Notes under the pieces: model-generated
What the model was told of the DNA's origin: nothing
Seen by the model: only the letters and a program-made list of their open reading frames with translations
The model's database searches: none
In this document: positions 12,957-18,829 of the stretch, piece by piece
Position numbering within the stretch: position 1 is the first letter of the stretch
How the letters are laid out: every line of letters begins with the position of its first letter
Assembly (NCBI GenBank): GCA_964501105.1
Contig: CAZCRG010000024.1
Span: forward strand, 1 to 18,829
Direction: 5' to 3'
Length of the DNA stretch: 18,829 nucleotides
Source: BMS3B sp964501105
Lineage (GTDB): Archaea; Hydrothermarchaeota; Hydrothermarchaeia; Hydrothermarchaeales; BMS3B
Translations under genes and position numbers: made by a program

Positions 12957-13274
12957 ATGGAATATGTTTATGCAGCTATGCTCTTGCACTCAGCAGGAAA
13001 AGAGATAAATGAAGAGAATATTAAGGCTGTCCTCAGTGCCTCAGGTATTGAGGCTGACGATGCCAGAGTTAAAGCTCTGGTAGCTTCCCTGGAAGGAGTT
13101 GATATAGATGAAGCTATAAAGCAGGCAGCTGTTGCTCCTGTTGCCGCTGCTCCTGCAGCCGCTGCAGCTCCCGCTGCTGAAGCTCCTGCCGAGGAAGCCC
13201 CAGCCGAAGAGGAAGAAGAGGAAGAGCCAAGTGAAGAGGAAGCCCTTGAAGGCCTTGGTGCCCTCTTTGGCTAA
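12957..13274 (+). CDS. rpl12: 50S ribosomal protein P1 (archaeal L12)
   Basis: 105 residues: helical dimerisation domain (about 1-58, MEYVYAAMLLHSAGKEINEE), an Ala/Pro-rich hinge (about 65-85) and an acidic tail ending EEEALEGLGALFG that binds elongation factors. A GTG at 12948 is in frame, but it is the last part of the SD AGGAGGTG (12943-12950) and would add MKN; ATG 12957 has the proper 8-nt spacing from GGAGG and matches the family N terminus. It is the last gene of the operon, followed by U-rich terminators. Confidence 0.97.
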   Translation: MEYVYAAMLLHSAGKEINEENIKAVLSASGIEADDARVKALVASLEGVDIDEAIKQAAVAPVAAAPAAAAAPAAEAPAEEAPAEEEEEEEPSEEEALEGLGALFG

Positions 13275-13280
13275 ATCCTC

Positions 13281-13335
13281 TACTTTTCTTTTATATTCTA
13301 TTTATCAGTATATACATACCTTTTTTTCTTTTATT
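13281..13335 (+). terminator. U-tract transcription terminator after the ribosomal operon
   Basis: Two oligo-T runs follow the P1 stop: ACTTTTCTTTTAT at 13282-13294 and CCTTTTTTTCTTTTATT at 13319-13335. Hairpin-independent U-tracts are the usual intrinsic terminators in archaea. They sit between the operon and the repeat copy and would protect the downstream region from read-through. Confidence 0.7.
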
Positions 13336-13343
13336 AATTCAGT

Positions 13344-13405
13344 ATAGAAGGGGATTGGTACTAAATATTGGAACCCCCTTCCTCGAACCCCGGTGGCTCC
13401 GCCAC
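13344..13405 (-). repeat. Inverted solitary copy of the 2-kb repeat family
   Basis: Read on the minus strand this is a hairpin GTGGC-gga-GCCAC, then CGGGGTTCGAGGAAGGGGGT, TCCAATATTTAGTACC, AAT and CCCCTTCTAT. It matches both sides of the N gap at 2 kb: 1999-2018 on one side and 2119-2134 on the other. The hairpin stem differs in sequence from the 2-kb hairpins but still pairs fully. The TTATAAA segment before CCCC in the tandem units is replaced by AAT. Confidence 0.8.
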
Positions 13406-13597
13406 AGTGACAAAAATATAAAAGGGATTAAACCCATTATTGCCGCCAGGCTGCAGGGGAACTGGTGTAAAACACAAGCCCCTTATAGCCCGGGAGATAC
13501 TGATAGTTTTTCTTAGACCTCTGGTCATCACAACCAGAGGTTTATTAGCTCTTGAGAGCATCCCCCTGGAGCAGCCCCACTATAGCTCATCACCTAC
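13406..13597. other. Non-coding stretch with two strong hairpins; possible small RNA
   Basis: No recognisable protein is encoded here. On the plus strand an AT-rich AAAATATAAAAGG (about 13412-13424) could be a TATA element. Downstream, GGCT (13449-13452) and AGGGG (13455-13459) can pair with CCCCT (13479-13483) and AGCC (13487-13490), with an inner GTGT/ACAC pair, forming one long imperfect stem; TTTTTCTT follows at 13507-13514. A second hairpin, ACCTCTGGT-catcaca-ACCAGAGGT (13517-13541), has a perfect 9-bp stem extendable to 12 with a G-T pair. On the minus strand the second hairpin lies 57 bp after the mtaD stop and might help 3'-end formation. Function unknown. Confidence 0.4.
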
Positions 13598-14920
13598 TTA
13601 GTTCCACAGCCTATCCTCTTTCCCGGCTTTGGCAAAAAGGTCATGAGCCTGCTCTTCAGCAAACTTCATTACACTCTTCTCGTCCAGGGTTCTGAGCTCT
13701 CCGTTTAGCATTAATATATTTCCATCCACTATAGTTGTTGACACATCGCAGCCTCTTGCTGAGTAAACAAGATGGGAGACAGGATTGCTAAGAGGTTTCA
13801 GGTTTGGCTTATTAAAGTCCACCACAATAATATCAGCCCTCTTGCCCACCTCCAGGGAGCCAATTTCCTTCTCGAGGCCAAGGGCTTTAGCGGCATTTAT
13901 GGTAGCCATCTCCAGAGCATGGTAGACCTTTAGGGCAGAAGCGTTGCCTGTTGCAATCTTATGAAGGAGGGCAGAGACCTTAATCTCCTCAAACATGTCC
14001 AGGTTGTTATTGCTGGCGCAGCCATCAGTGCCCAGGGCAACATTTATACCTCTCCTGAGGTACTCTGGCACAGGGGCAATGCCAGAGGCGAGCTTCATAT
14101 TGCTTACAGGGTTGTGGGCAACACTTACCCCTCGTTTTCTCATTAATTCCATCTCAGCCTCACTGACATGCACTGCATGGGCTGCGAGAACATTCTCGCC
14201 AAGAAAACCAATCTTTTCAAGATATTCAAAGGGCCTTAGCCCGTGCTGCTCGAGAAAGTCCTTCACCTCCCTCTCAGTCTCTGATACATGGATATGAAGC
14301 CCAGTGTTGTGCTCCTCTGCAAGAGCTTTGGCTCTGAGAAGAAGCTCCTTGGAGCAGGTGTAGGGGGCATGGGGTCCAACAAAGACTATAACTCTGGAGT
14401 CCCTCTCAATGCCGTTGTACCTTCTAAGTCCCTCTTCAGCCTTCTTGAAAAGCTCTTCACCCTGCTCCTCTCCAGCCACATCTAAAAGAGGAAAAGAGAG
14501 AACTCCTCTTATTCCTGCCTCTCTGACGCTCTTGACGACCTCATCCAGATAGAAGTACATATCGTTGAAGGTCGTAGTACCAGAGCGTATCATCTCCAGA
14601 CAGCCCAGGAGAGAGCCTGCATAGACATGCTTTGCCTCAAGCTTTGCCTCAACAGGCCAGATCTCTTCTGTGAGCCACTCCATTAAGGGCAGGTCATCAG
14701 CACTCCCTCTGAAGAGAGTCATGGCAAGATGGGTATGGGTGTTTATCAGCCCTGGTAGTACTACTTTACCATTGGCATCAATCTCGAAATCAGCTTCACA
14801 TTTAATCTTCTCAGAAATCTCAACAATCCTGCCATCCTCTATTGCCAGGGAAAAGTTTTTTAATATCCTTCGCCTATCATCCATTGTTACAAGGATTGCA
14901 TTTCTAATAATAATATCCAT
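13598..14920 (-). CDS. mtaD: 5-methylthioadenosine/S-adenosylhomocysteine deaminase (amidohydrolase)
   Basis: 440 residues of the MtaD/DadD amidohydrolase family, which deaminate S-adenosylhomocysteine, methylthioadenosine or 5'-deoxyadenosine to the inosine forms; this serves SAM salvage and, in methanogens, 5'-deoxyadenosine disposal. Metal and catalytic residues are visible: H62/H64 in NTHTHLAMTLFRG, H184 in VGPHAPYTC, H211 and E214 in LHIHVSETE, H248/H251 in AAHAVHVS, and D299 in ALGTDGCASNNNLDMFEE. The start is ATG 14920-14918 with SD GAGGTG 5 nt upstream; the longer open frame to 15058 runs through hisG and adds unrelated sequence. It is divergent from hisG with 22 bp between start codons. 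Substrate preference cannot be read from sequence. Confidence 0.93.
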   Translation of the reverse strand: MDIIIRNAILVTMDDRRRILKNFSLAIEDGRIVEISEKIKCEADFEIDANGKVVLPGLINTHTHLAMTLFRGSADDLPLMEWLTEEIWPVEAKLEAKHVYAGSLLGCLEMIRSGTTTFNDMYFYLDEVVKSVREAGIRGVLSFPLLDVAGEEQGEELFKKAEEGLRRYNGIERDSRVIVFVGPHAPYTCSKELLLRAKALAEEHNTGLHIHVSETEREVKDFLEQHGLRPFEYLEKIGFLGENVLAAHAVHVSEAEMELMRKRGVSVAHNPVSNMKLASGIAPVPEYLRRGINVALGTDGCASNNNLDMFEEIKVSALLHKIATGNASALKVYHALEMATINAAKALGLEKEIGSLEVGKRADIIVVDFNKPNLKPLSNPVSHLVYSARGCDVSTTIVDGNILMLNGELRTLDEKSVMKFAEEQAHDLFAKAGKEDRLWN

Positions 14921-14926
14921 AAACAC

Positions 14927-14936
14927 ACCTCGAGGT
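14927..14936. promoter_or_regulatory. Palindromic back-to-back Shine-Dalgarno of mtaD and hisG
   Basis: The 22-bp gap between the divergent start codons is centred on the perfect palindrome ACCTCGAGGT. Its right arm GAGGT (14932-14936) is the hisG SD, 6 nt from ATG 14943. Its left arm, read on the minus strand as GAGGTG (14931-14926), is the mtaD SD, 5 nt from the mtaD ATG. Both promoters must therefore lie inside the opposite gene. Confidence 0.75.
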
Positions 14937-14942
14937 TTTCTG

Positions 14943-15800
14943 ATGATTAAGATAGCTGTTCCCAACAAAGGGAGACTACACGAACCGGCGATGCAGCTTC
15001 TTGCCCAAGCTGGATTCAAAGTTGTAAACACTGGTGAGCGCAAGCTCTTTGCAAGCACTCTTGACCCTGAACTTCAGGTTTTATTTCTGCGTGCCAACGA
15101 TATCCCTGAGTTTGTCCATTCAGGGGCTGCAGACCTTGGCATTACTGGCTATGATATTGTCATGGAGAATAATTATGATGTGGAGATTCTTCTTAATTTA
15201 AATTTCGGTAAGGCAAAGCTTGCTGTGGCTGCTCCCCAGGGAAACTATAAGAGTATTGATGATGTTGAGGATAAGGCAAGAGTTGCCACTGAGTTTCCAA
15301 ACCTTACAGAGAAGTTTTTTTCCTCCAAGGGAAAGGAGATAGAGATAGTCAAGGTTTCAGGAGCCACAGAAATTGCTCCCCACATTGGTGTTGCAGAGCT
15401 AATTGTTGATTTGGTTGGAACAGGTACAACGCTTAAGATGAACAATCTTGAAGTTATTGAGGTAATTCTTGAGACCTCTGCTCATTTAATCGGAAATAAG
15501 GAATCTATTGAGAAGGATAGAGAAAAGATTGAGGAAATAGTCCTTGCCTTTGAGAGTGTTCTCAAGGCGAAGAAGAAGAAGCTTCTTATGATGAATGTGC
15601 CAAGAGAGTCTCTGGAGAAGCTCAAGGAGATAATGCCGGGAATGACAGGGCCTACCATTTCTGAGGTGATAGCAGATAAACCCATGGTGGCTGTTAATGT
15701 TGTGGTGGATGAGGAGCAGGTTTATAAGACCATTTCGAGGGCTAAAAAGCTTGGAGCCAGGGATATTCTCGTTATAGACATTGAGAGGATTATTGAGTGA
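14943..15800 (+). CDS. hisG: ATP phosphoribosyltransferase HisG, long form
   Basis: 285 residues. It joins ATP and PRPP, the first committed step of histidine synthesis. The catalytic part begins MIKIAVPNKGRLHEPAMQLL and includes GAADLGITGYDIV and the PRPP loop ELIVDLVGTGTTLKMNNL. The C-terminal region (about 210-285, KKKLLMMNVPRESLEKLKEI to LGARDILVIDIERIIE) is the ACT-like domain that binds histidine, so this is the self-contained, feedback-inhibited long form that needs no HisZ. The frame is open upstream to 14670, but that is an artefact of overlap with mtaD; ATG 14943 has an SD with 6-nt spacing. hisA begins 4 nt after the stop. Confidence 0.97.
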   Translation: MIKIAVPNKGRLHEPAMQLLAQAGFKVVNTGERKLFASTLDPELQVLFLRANDIPEFVHSGAADLGITGYDIVMENNYDVEILLNLNFGKAKLAVAAPQGNYKSIDDVEDKARVATEFPNLTEKFFSSKGKEIEIVKVSGATEIAPHIGVAELIVDLVGTGTTLKMNNLEVIEVILETSAHLIGNKESIEKDREKIEEIVLAFESVLKAKKKKLLMMNVPRESLEKLKEIMPGMTGPTISEVIADKPMVAVNVVVDEEQVYKTISRAKKLGARDILVIDIERIIE

Positions 15801-15804
15801 TTTT

Positions 15805-16518
15805 ATGGGCTTTCTTGTAATTCCAGCTCTTGATTTGAAGGAGAGGAAATGTGTCCAGCTTCAGGGAGGCGATCCCAGCAGAAAGCTTGTGGAGCTGGAT
15901 GAGCCTCTGGAGATAGCCAAAAATTGGGAAAAGCTCGGTGCTGAGCGTCTCCACCTAATAGACCTGGACGGAGCAATTCAGGGAAAAAGGGTGAATGAAG
16001 ATATTGTGAGAGCTATAATTGAAGAACTGAGAATTCCTGTTCAGTACGGCGGCGGGATTAGAACCCTGGAGGACGCTTCAAAGTTTCTTAACCTTGGAGC
16101 TGAGAAGGTTATTCTGGGCACCCTCGCCATAAAAAAGCCTGAAGTGCTCAGAAGCCTTGAGGAGAAGTATGGGCAGAGCAGGATTATAGTTGCCCTTGAC
16201 TCAAGAGACGGCTATGTGGTTATTAAAGGCTGGAAGGAGAAGACAAAAGTTAGAGCTTCTGAGCTGGCAGAGAGCTTTAAAGAGCTTGCCTCTGAGTTTC
16301 TCTTCACCAATGTAAATGTTGAGGGAAGACTGAAGGGAATAGAGGAGGAGATTATTGGAGAGGTTGTGGAGGCAACTGAAGGAAGGGTAATTGTTTCTGG
16401 GGGAATCTCAAGCCTTGAGGATATAAAGAGAGTAAAGGCTCTTGGAGCAAGGGGTGTGGTGATAGGTTCAGCTTTATACACAGGGAGGATAGATTTTAAA
16501 GAGGCACTGAAGCTTTAG
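15805..16518 (+). CDS. hisA: ProFAR isomerase HisA
   Basis: 237 residues, a (beta/alpha)8 barrel that isomerises ProFAR to PRFAR, the substrate of HisF. Visible are the catalytic base D10 (IPALDLKER), phosphate loops YGGGIRTLED and VSGGISSLED, and D132 in VALDSRDGYVVIKGW. The position usually filled by the second catalytic aspartate (TDxxxDG) reads TNVNVEG here, placing Glu at 173; see findings. ATG 15805 comes 4 nt after the hisG stop; the frame is open to a TTG at 15781 inside hisG, but the added residues do not fit the family. No strong SD, so coupling to hisG is likely. Confidence 0.95.
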   Translation: MGFLVIPALDLKERKCVQLQGGDPSRKLVELDEPLEIAKNWEKLGAERLHLIDLDGAIQGKRVNEDIVRAIIEELRIPVQYGGGIRTLEDASKFLNLGAEKVILGTLAIKKPEVLRSLEEKYGQSRIIVALDSRDGYVVIKGWKEKTKVRASELAESFKELASEFLFTNVNVEGRLKGIEEEIIGEVVEATEGRVIVSGGISSLEDIKRVKALGARGVVIGSALYTGRIDFKEALKL

Positions 16519-16533
16519 AGATGGGATGTTCTG

Positions 16534-16667
16534 GTGAACTACCCTTGCATGAGCGAGAAGCCACAGGCAACTCTGAGCCGCTATAGCTTGACATCCAATA
16601 TGTTCAGGGAGGCGTTATAGTCTCTGTCCGCCTCCTCGGCTGTATCCACTCCCTCTCGGAAGAAGAC
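16534..16667 (-). pseudogene. Relic of a TnpB-type element: C-terminal coding fragment and right end
   Basis: On the minus strand, 16667-16581 reads VFFREGVDTAEEADRDYNAS then LNILDVKL and a stop. ADRDYNASLNIL is the hallmark C-terminal RuvC motif of TnpB (DRDxNAxxNI). An in-frame stop sits just upstream (16670-16668) and the cysteines of the preceding zinc ribbon are missing, so this is decayed. About 38 bases further on the minus strand is GTAGTTCAC (16542-16534), the same right-end tail as at 111-119, preceded by a degenerate hairpin. The element boundary would be 15 bp beyond the hisA stop. No left end or transposase is visible: the radical SAM gene begins immediately on the other side, so the rest has been deleted. 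Confidence 0.75.
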
Positions 16668-16685
16668 TTAGCAGCAACGAATAAG

Positions 16686-17690
16686 TTAAAATACTCCAGC
16701 AATTTCCTCTCCGCAGTTTTTGCATCTTCCTTTCTCAAAATTTCTGATTTCCAGTCTGAAGCCATATCTGTCAAAAATCAGGGCGCCACATTTCGGGCAG
16801 TAGGTATTCTCACCCTCAATTCCTGGCAAATTGCCTGTGTACACATACTTCAGTCCCTCTTCAAGACCAATCTTTCTTGCTTTTATTAAGGATTCTGAAG
16901 GAGTTGATTCAACCTCTAAAAGTTTATAATCTGGGTGGAATCTTGTAACATGCCAGGGGATATTCTCATCTACACTGCTCAGAAAGCTGGCTATACCTCT
17001 GAGTTCTTCTTCTTTATCATTGTAGCCTGGAATTAATAGTGTTGTGACTTCAATCCAGATCCCAAGCTCCTTGTAGAGTTTTATGTTCTCTAGCACAGGT
17101 TCAAGCCTTGCGCCACAAACTTTTCTGTAAAATTCCTCGGAGAAACCTTTGAGGTCTATATTTGCTGCATCCAGGTAGGGAGAGATTTCTCTTAGGGCAT
17201 CCTCACCTGTATAGCCATTGGTGACAAAAATATTCTTTATTCCCTCTTTGCTGGCAAGTTTTGCAGTATCGTAGGCATACTCATAAAATATTGTTGGCTC
17301 GGTGTAGGTATAGGATATGCTTTCACAGTTGTAGTTCTTGGCAAGCTCCACAATCTCTTCAGGAGAAAGATCTATGCCAGGGATATCCTTTTTTTCCTTT
17401 GGATGCTGGGATATTTCCCAGTTCTGGCAGTAGATGCAGCGAAAGTTACAACCAACAGTGGCAAAGGAGAAGGAAGAGCTTCCCGGCAGGAAGTGGAAGA
17501 GGGGTTTCTTTTCAATGGGGTCAACATGATAAGAAATTGCTCTCCCGTAAACAAGGGAGTAGAGCTTTCCTTTTCTGTTCTCCCTGACGCCGCAGATTCC
17601 GCGATGTTCTTCAGCAATTAAACATTCATGCCTGCAGAGATGACACTTAACCTCCCCGTTGATGGAGGAGTAGAACATTGCCTCCTTCAT
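16686..17690 (-). CDS. amrS: AmmeMemoRadiSam system radical SAM enzyme
   Basis: 334 residues. The radical SAM cluster is C81-x3-C85-x2-C88 (TVGCNFRCIYCQNW). N-terminal CxxC-type cysteines (C16, C19, C23, C33; CHLCRHECLI ... GICGVREN) and the C-terminal ribbon CPKCGALI ... CKNCGEEI could bind further metal. This matches the widespread AmrS family that co-occurs with AMMECR1 and Memo proteins; its chemistry is not well established as far as I know, and neither partner is in this window. Start choice: the frame opens at 17735, but MKEAMFY (ATG 17690) fits the family start; ATG 17696 is two codons upstream. GGAGG right after that ATG encodes Lys-Glu-Ala and is not an SD. A TATA-like TATTTATT about 20-30 nt upstream suggests a leaderless mRNA. 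Confidence 0.9.
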   Translation of the reverse strand: MKEAMFYSSINGEVKCHLCRHECLIAEEHRGICGVRENRKGKLYSLVYGRAISYHVDPIEKKPLFHFLPGSSSFSFATVGCNFRCIYCQNWEISQHPKEKKDIPGIDLSPEEIVELAKNYNCESISYTYTEPTIFYEYAYDTAKLASKEGIKNIFVTNGYTGEDALREISPYLDAANIDLKGFSEEFYRKVCGARLEPVLENIKLYKELGIWIEVTTLLIPGYNDKEEELRGIASFLSSVDENIPWHVTRFHPDYKLLEVESTPSESLIKARKIGLEEGLKYVYTGNLPGIEGENTYCPKCGALIFDRYGFRLEIRNFEKGRCKNCGEEIAGVF

Positions 17691-17738
17691 AAACATTAAT
17701 ATTGCTTTTATTGAATAAATACTTATTGAGGGCAAACA

Positions 17739-18446
17739 ATGATTCTCTTCAGAGATGTGAGCAAGAGCTTTGGGGACCTTGAGGCTCTTATAGATTTAAA
17801 TCTGAGAATTTCCAAGGGTGAACTCTTTGCTCTCGTTGGACCCAATGGAGCAGGTAAAACAACAGCTCTCAGAATACTCATGGGCGCTTTGAGGCCCAGC
17901 AAAGGAGAGGTTTTTGTGAAGGGGAGGAGCCTTTTCAGAGAACCTCTTGAAGCCAAGAGAATTATGGGCTACCTGCCCGAGGAGCCAAACCTATATGAGC
18001 GGATGACGCCAAGAGAATATCTCAGATTTTTTTCTGAACTTTACGGCATTGATTATAATAAAATAGATCCTTTACTGGAGCAGGTGGGTATGCTGGATAA
18101 GGCTGATATTAAAATTTCAACCTTTTCCAAGGGCATGAGGCAGCGTATTGCCATAGCAAGGGCACTTCTCCACGACCCTGAGATTCTTATTCTGGATGAA
18201 CCGACAATGGGCTTAGACCCGATAACAGCAAGAGAACTCAGGGAGTTTATAGCTGCCCAGAAAGGGGAGAAGACAGTGTTGCTTTGCACTCACTATCTCT
18301 TTGAGGCAGAGCTTTTAGCTGACAGAGTGGGGATACTTAGCAAAGGCAGGCTTGCTGCTATTGGCACTCTGGAGGAGTTGAAGAGGAAGAGCGGAAAGCA
18401 AAGCCTTGAAGATATATTCTTTTACTTTGTAAGGGGTGGCTCATGA
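17739..18446 (+). CDS. ABC transporter ATP-binding protein (ABC-2 exporter type)
   Basis: 235 residues with every ABC motif: Walker A GPNGAGKTT (34-42), the Q-loop region YLPEEPNLYE (78-87, with Glu where Gln is common, as in many ABC-2 ATPases), signature STFSKGMRQR (127-136), Walker B LILDEPTMGLDP (150-161) and the switch histidine H185 in CTHYLFEAE. It powers the permease encoded next, overlapping by 4 nt (ATGA), so both proteins form one exporter. Substrate unknown. SD GAGGG (17728-17732), 6 nt from the ATG. It is divergent from amrS across 48 bp that must hold both promoters. Confidence 0.94.
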   Translation: MILFRDVSKSFGDLEALIDLNLRISKGELFALVGPNGAGKTTALRILMGALRPSKGEVFVKGRSLFREPLEAKRIMGYLPEEPNLYERMTPREYLRFFSELYGIDYNKIDPLLEQVGMLDKADIKISTFSKGMRQRIAIARALLHDPEILILDEPTMGLDPITARELREFIAAQKGEKTVLLCTHYLFEAELLADRVGILSKGRLAAIGTLEELKRKSGKQSLEDIFFYFVRGGS

Positions 18447-18829
18447 AGTCTCTGGTAATAGCCAGAAGGGAGATTCTGGAGATACTTAAGAATAAAAGGC
18501 TTCTCCTGGCCTTCTTATTTCAGACTCTTGCTGTGGTAGCTCTCCTGCCAGCCTTTTCAGACTTTCTCTCTCAGGGCAATCTTGCCTTTCCTGTACCCTC
18601 TCTTGCTGGTTTTGTGCCTCTGGCTGTTGTTGACTATACTGGAGGTGAGATTTCTGAACTTTTGAAGGAGGATAAAAGGCTAACTCTAACTTTTTTTGAT
18701 TCTCCTGAGGAGGCAGGCGAAGGTTTTGCTGGTTTGTTGCTGGCTGAGAAAAAGGAAGGACAGTTCTTTCTCACATTATATCTCAGAGAGAATATTAAGG
18801 CTGAGCTTCTTCAGAAGATAGTGAGGGAG
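18443..18829 (+). CDS. ABC-2 type permease subunit, partial (runs off the window)
   Basis: 129 codons are open from ATG 18443 to the window end without a stop. The protein begins MKSLVIARREILEILKNKRL, the standard cytoplasmic lead of ABC-2 permeases, followed by one hydrophobic helix (about 21-40, LLLAFLFQTLAVVALLPAFS) and then a long hydrophilic, presumably extracytoplasmic segment (VVDYTGGEISELLKEDKRLT, LAEKKEGQFFLTLYLRENIK), as in the NatB/YhaP-like group with a large loop after TM1. Further helices should lie beyond the window. The ATGA overlap with the ATPase shows they are a unit. Confidence 0.88.
   Translation, partial: MKSLVIARREILEILKNKRLLLAFLFQTLAVVALLPAFSDFLSQGNLAFPVPSLAGFVPLAVVDYTGGEISELLKEDKRLTLTFFDSPEEAGEGFAGLLLAEKKEGQFFLTLYLRENIKAELLQKIVRE

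Noticed and set aside
13361..13561. Minus-strand 66-residue ORF
   Set aside because: It runs through the repeat copy and both hairpins, resembles no family I know, and has no SD; explained better as non-coding sequence.
13540..13575. TTAGCTCTTGAGAGCA as a tRNA D-arm
   Set aside because: The loop is only 4 nt, and no anticodon arm, T-arm or acceptor pairing can be found around it.
13500..13600. C/D-box guide RNA on the minus strand
   Set aside because: Two GTGATGA box-C-like words occur (around 13525-13531 and 13589-13595), but no CTGA box D follows at a usable distance.
14670..14942. Longer HisG reading frame starting at 14670
   Set aside because: It lies antisense to the well-supported mtaD N-terminal region; HisG homology and the SD place the start at 14943.

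Overview
The window is chromosomal DNA from a euryarchaeon. Evidence: TATA-binding protein, aIF2-beta, Spt5, SecE, FtsZ, the ribosomal cluster uL11-uL1-uL10(P0)-P1, a Tfx-type regulator, archaeal D-aminoacyl-tRNA deacylase and DUF116, with strong Shine-Dalgarno (SD) sequences beside some probably leaderless genes. The gene content suits the methanogen/Archaeoglobi/ANME part of the Euryarchaeota; I cannot name a genus. A run of exactly 100 N (2019-2118) marks a scaffold join.

Layout. 1-376: the 3' end of an IS605/TnpB-type element with its right-end RNA (omega/reRNA) region, then an antisense 46-residue Cys-rich ORF. 377-1959: DUF116 membrane protein and TatD-like hydrolase. 1960-2368: a hairpin-bearing 84-bp tandem repeat broken by the N gap, ending in the TBP promoter. 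2372-4252: TBP, aIF2-beta with TRAM domain, HAD phosphatase; convergent tfx follows. 4711-7621: hisF, a cation diffusion facilitator, hisH and a second HAD phosphatase. 7618-8853: D-aminoacyl-tRNA deacylase whose conserved N terminus has no canonical start codon. 8895-13274: ftsZ, secE, spt5, uL11, uL1, uL10, P1, a tightly spaced information-processing block. 13275-13597: U-tract terminator, an inverted copy of the 2-kb repeat, and a pair of hairpins that may be a small RNA. 13598-16518: mtaD on the minus strand, divergent from hisG-hisA, only 22 bp between the two start codons. 16519-16685: decayed TnpB C terminus and right end. 16686-18829: AmmeMemoRadiSam radical SAM enzyme, divergent from an ABC-2 exporter whose permease runs off the window.

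How it fits together. Four histidine genes (hisF, hisH, hisG, hisA) lie in two clusters about 8 kb apart and supply the first step (HisG), the isomerase (HisA) and the glutaminase-cyclase (HisH-HisF); the HAD phosphatase after hisH could be a histidinol-phosphate phosphatase. The spt5-to-P1 block builds the ribosomal stalk and L1 arm and couples transcription elongation to translation.

Most worth a second look: (1) the repeat family with compensatory hairpins, whose inverted copy at 13.3 kb reads exactly across the N-gap junction; (2) two TnpB right ends with readable guide positions; (3) the DtdA start problem; (4) the mtaD/hisG back-to-back SD palindrome; (5) the structured intergenic region at 13.41-13.55 kb. 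I found no complete, plainly new multi-gene system; the repeat family is the best candidate for something undescribed.
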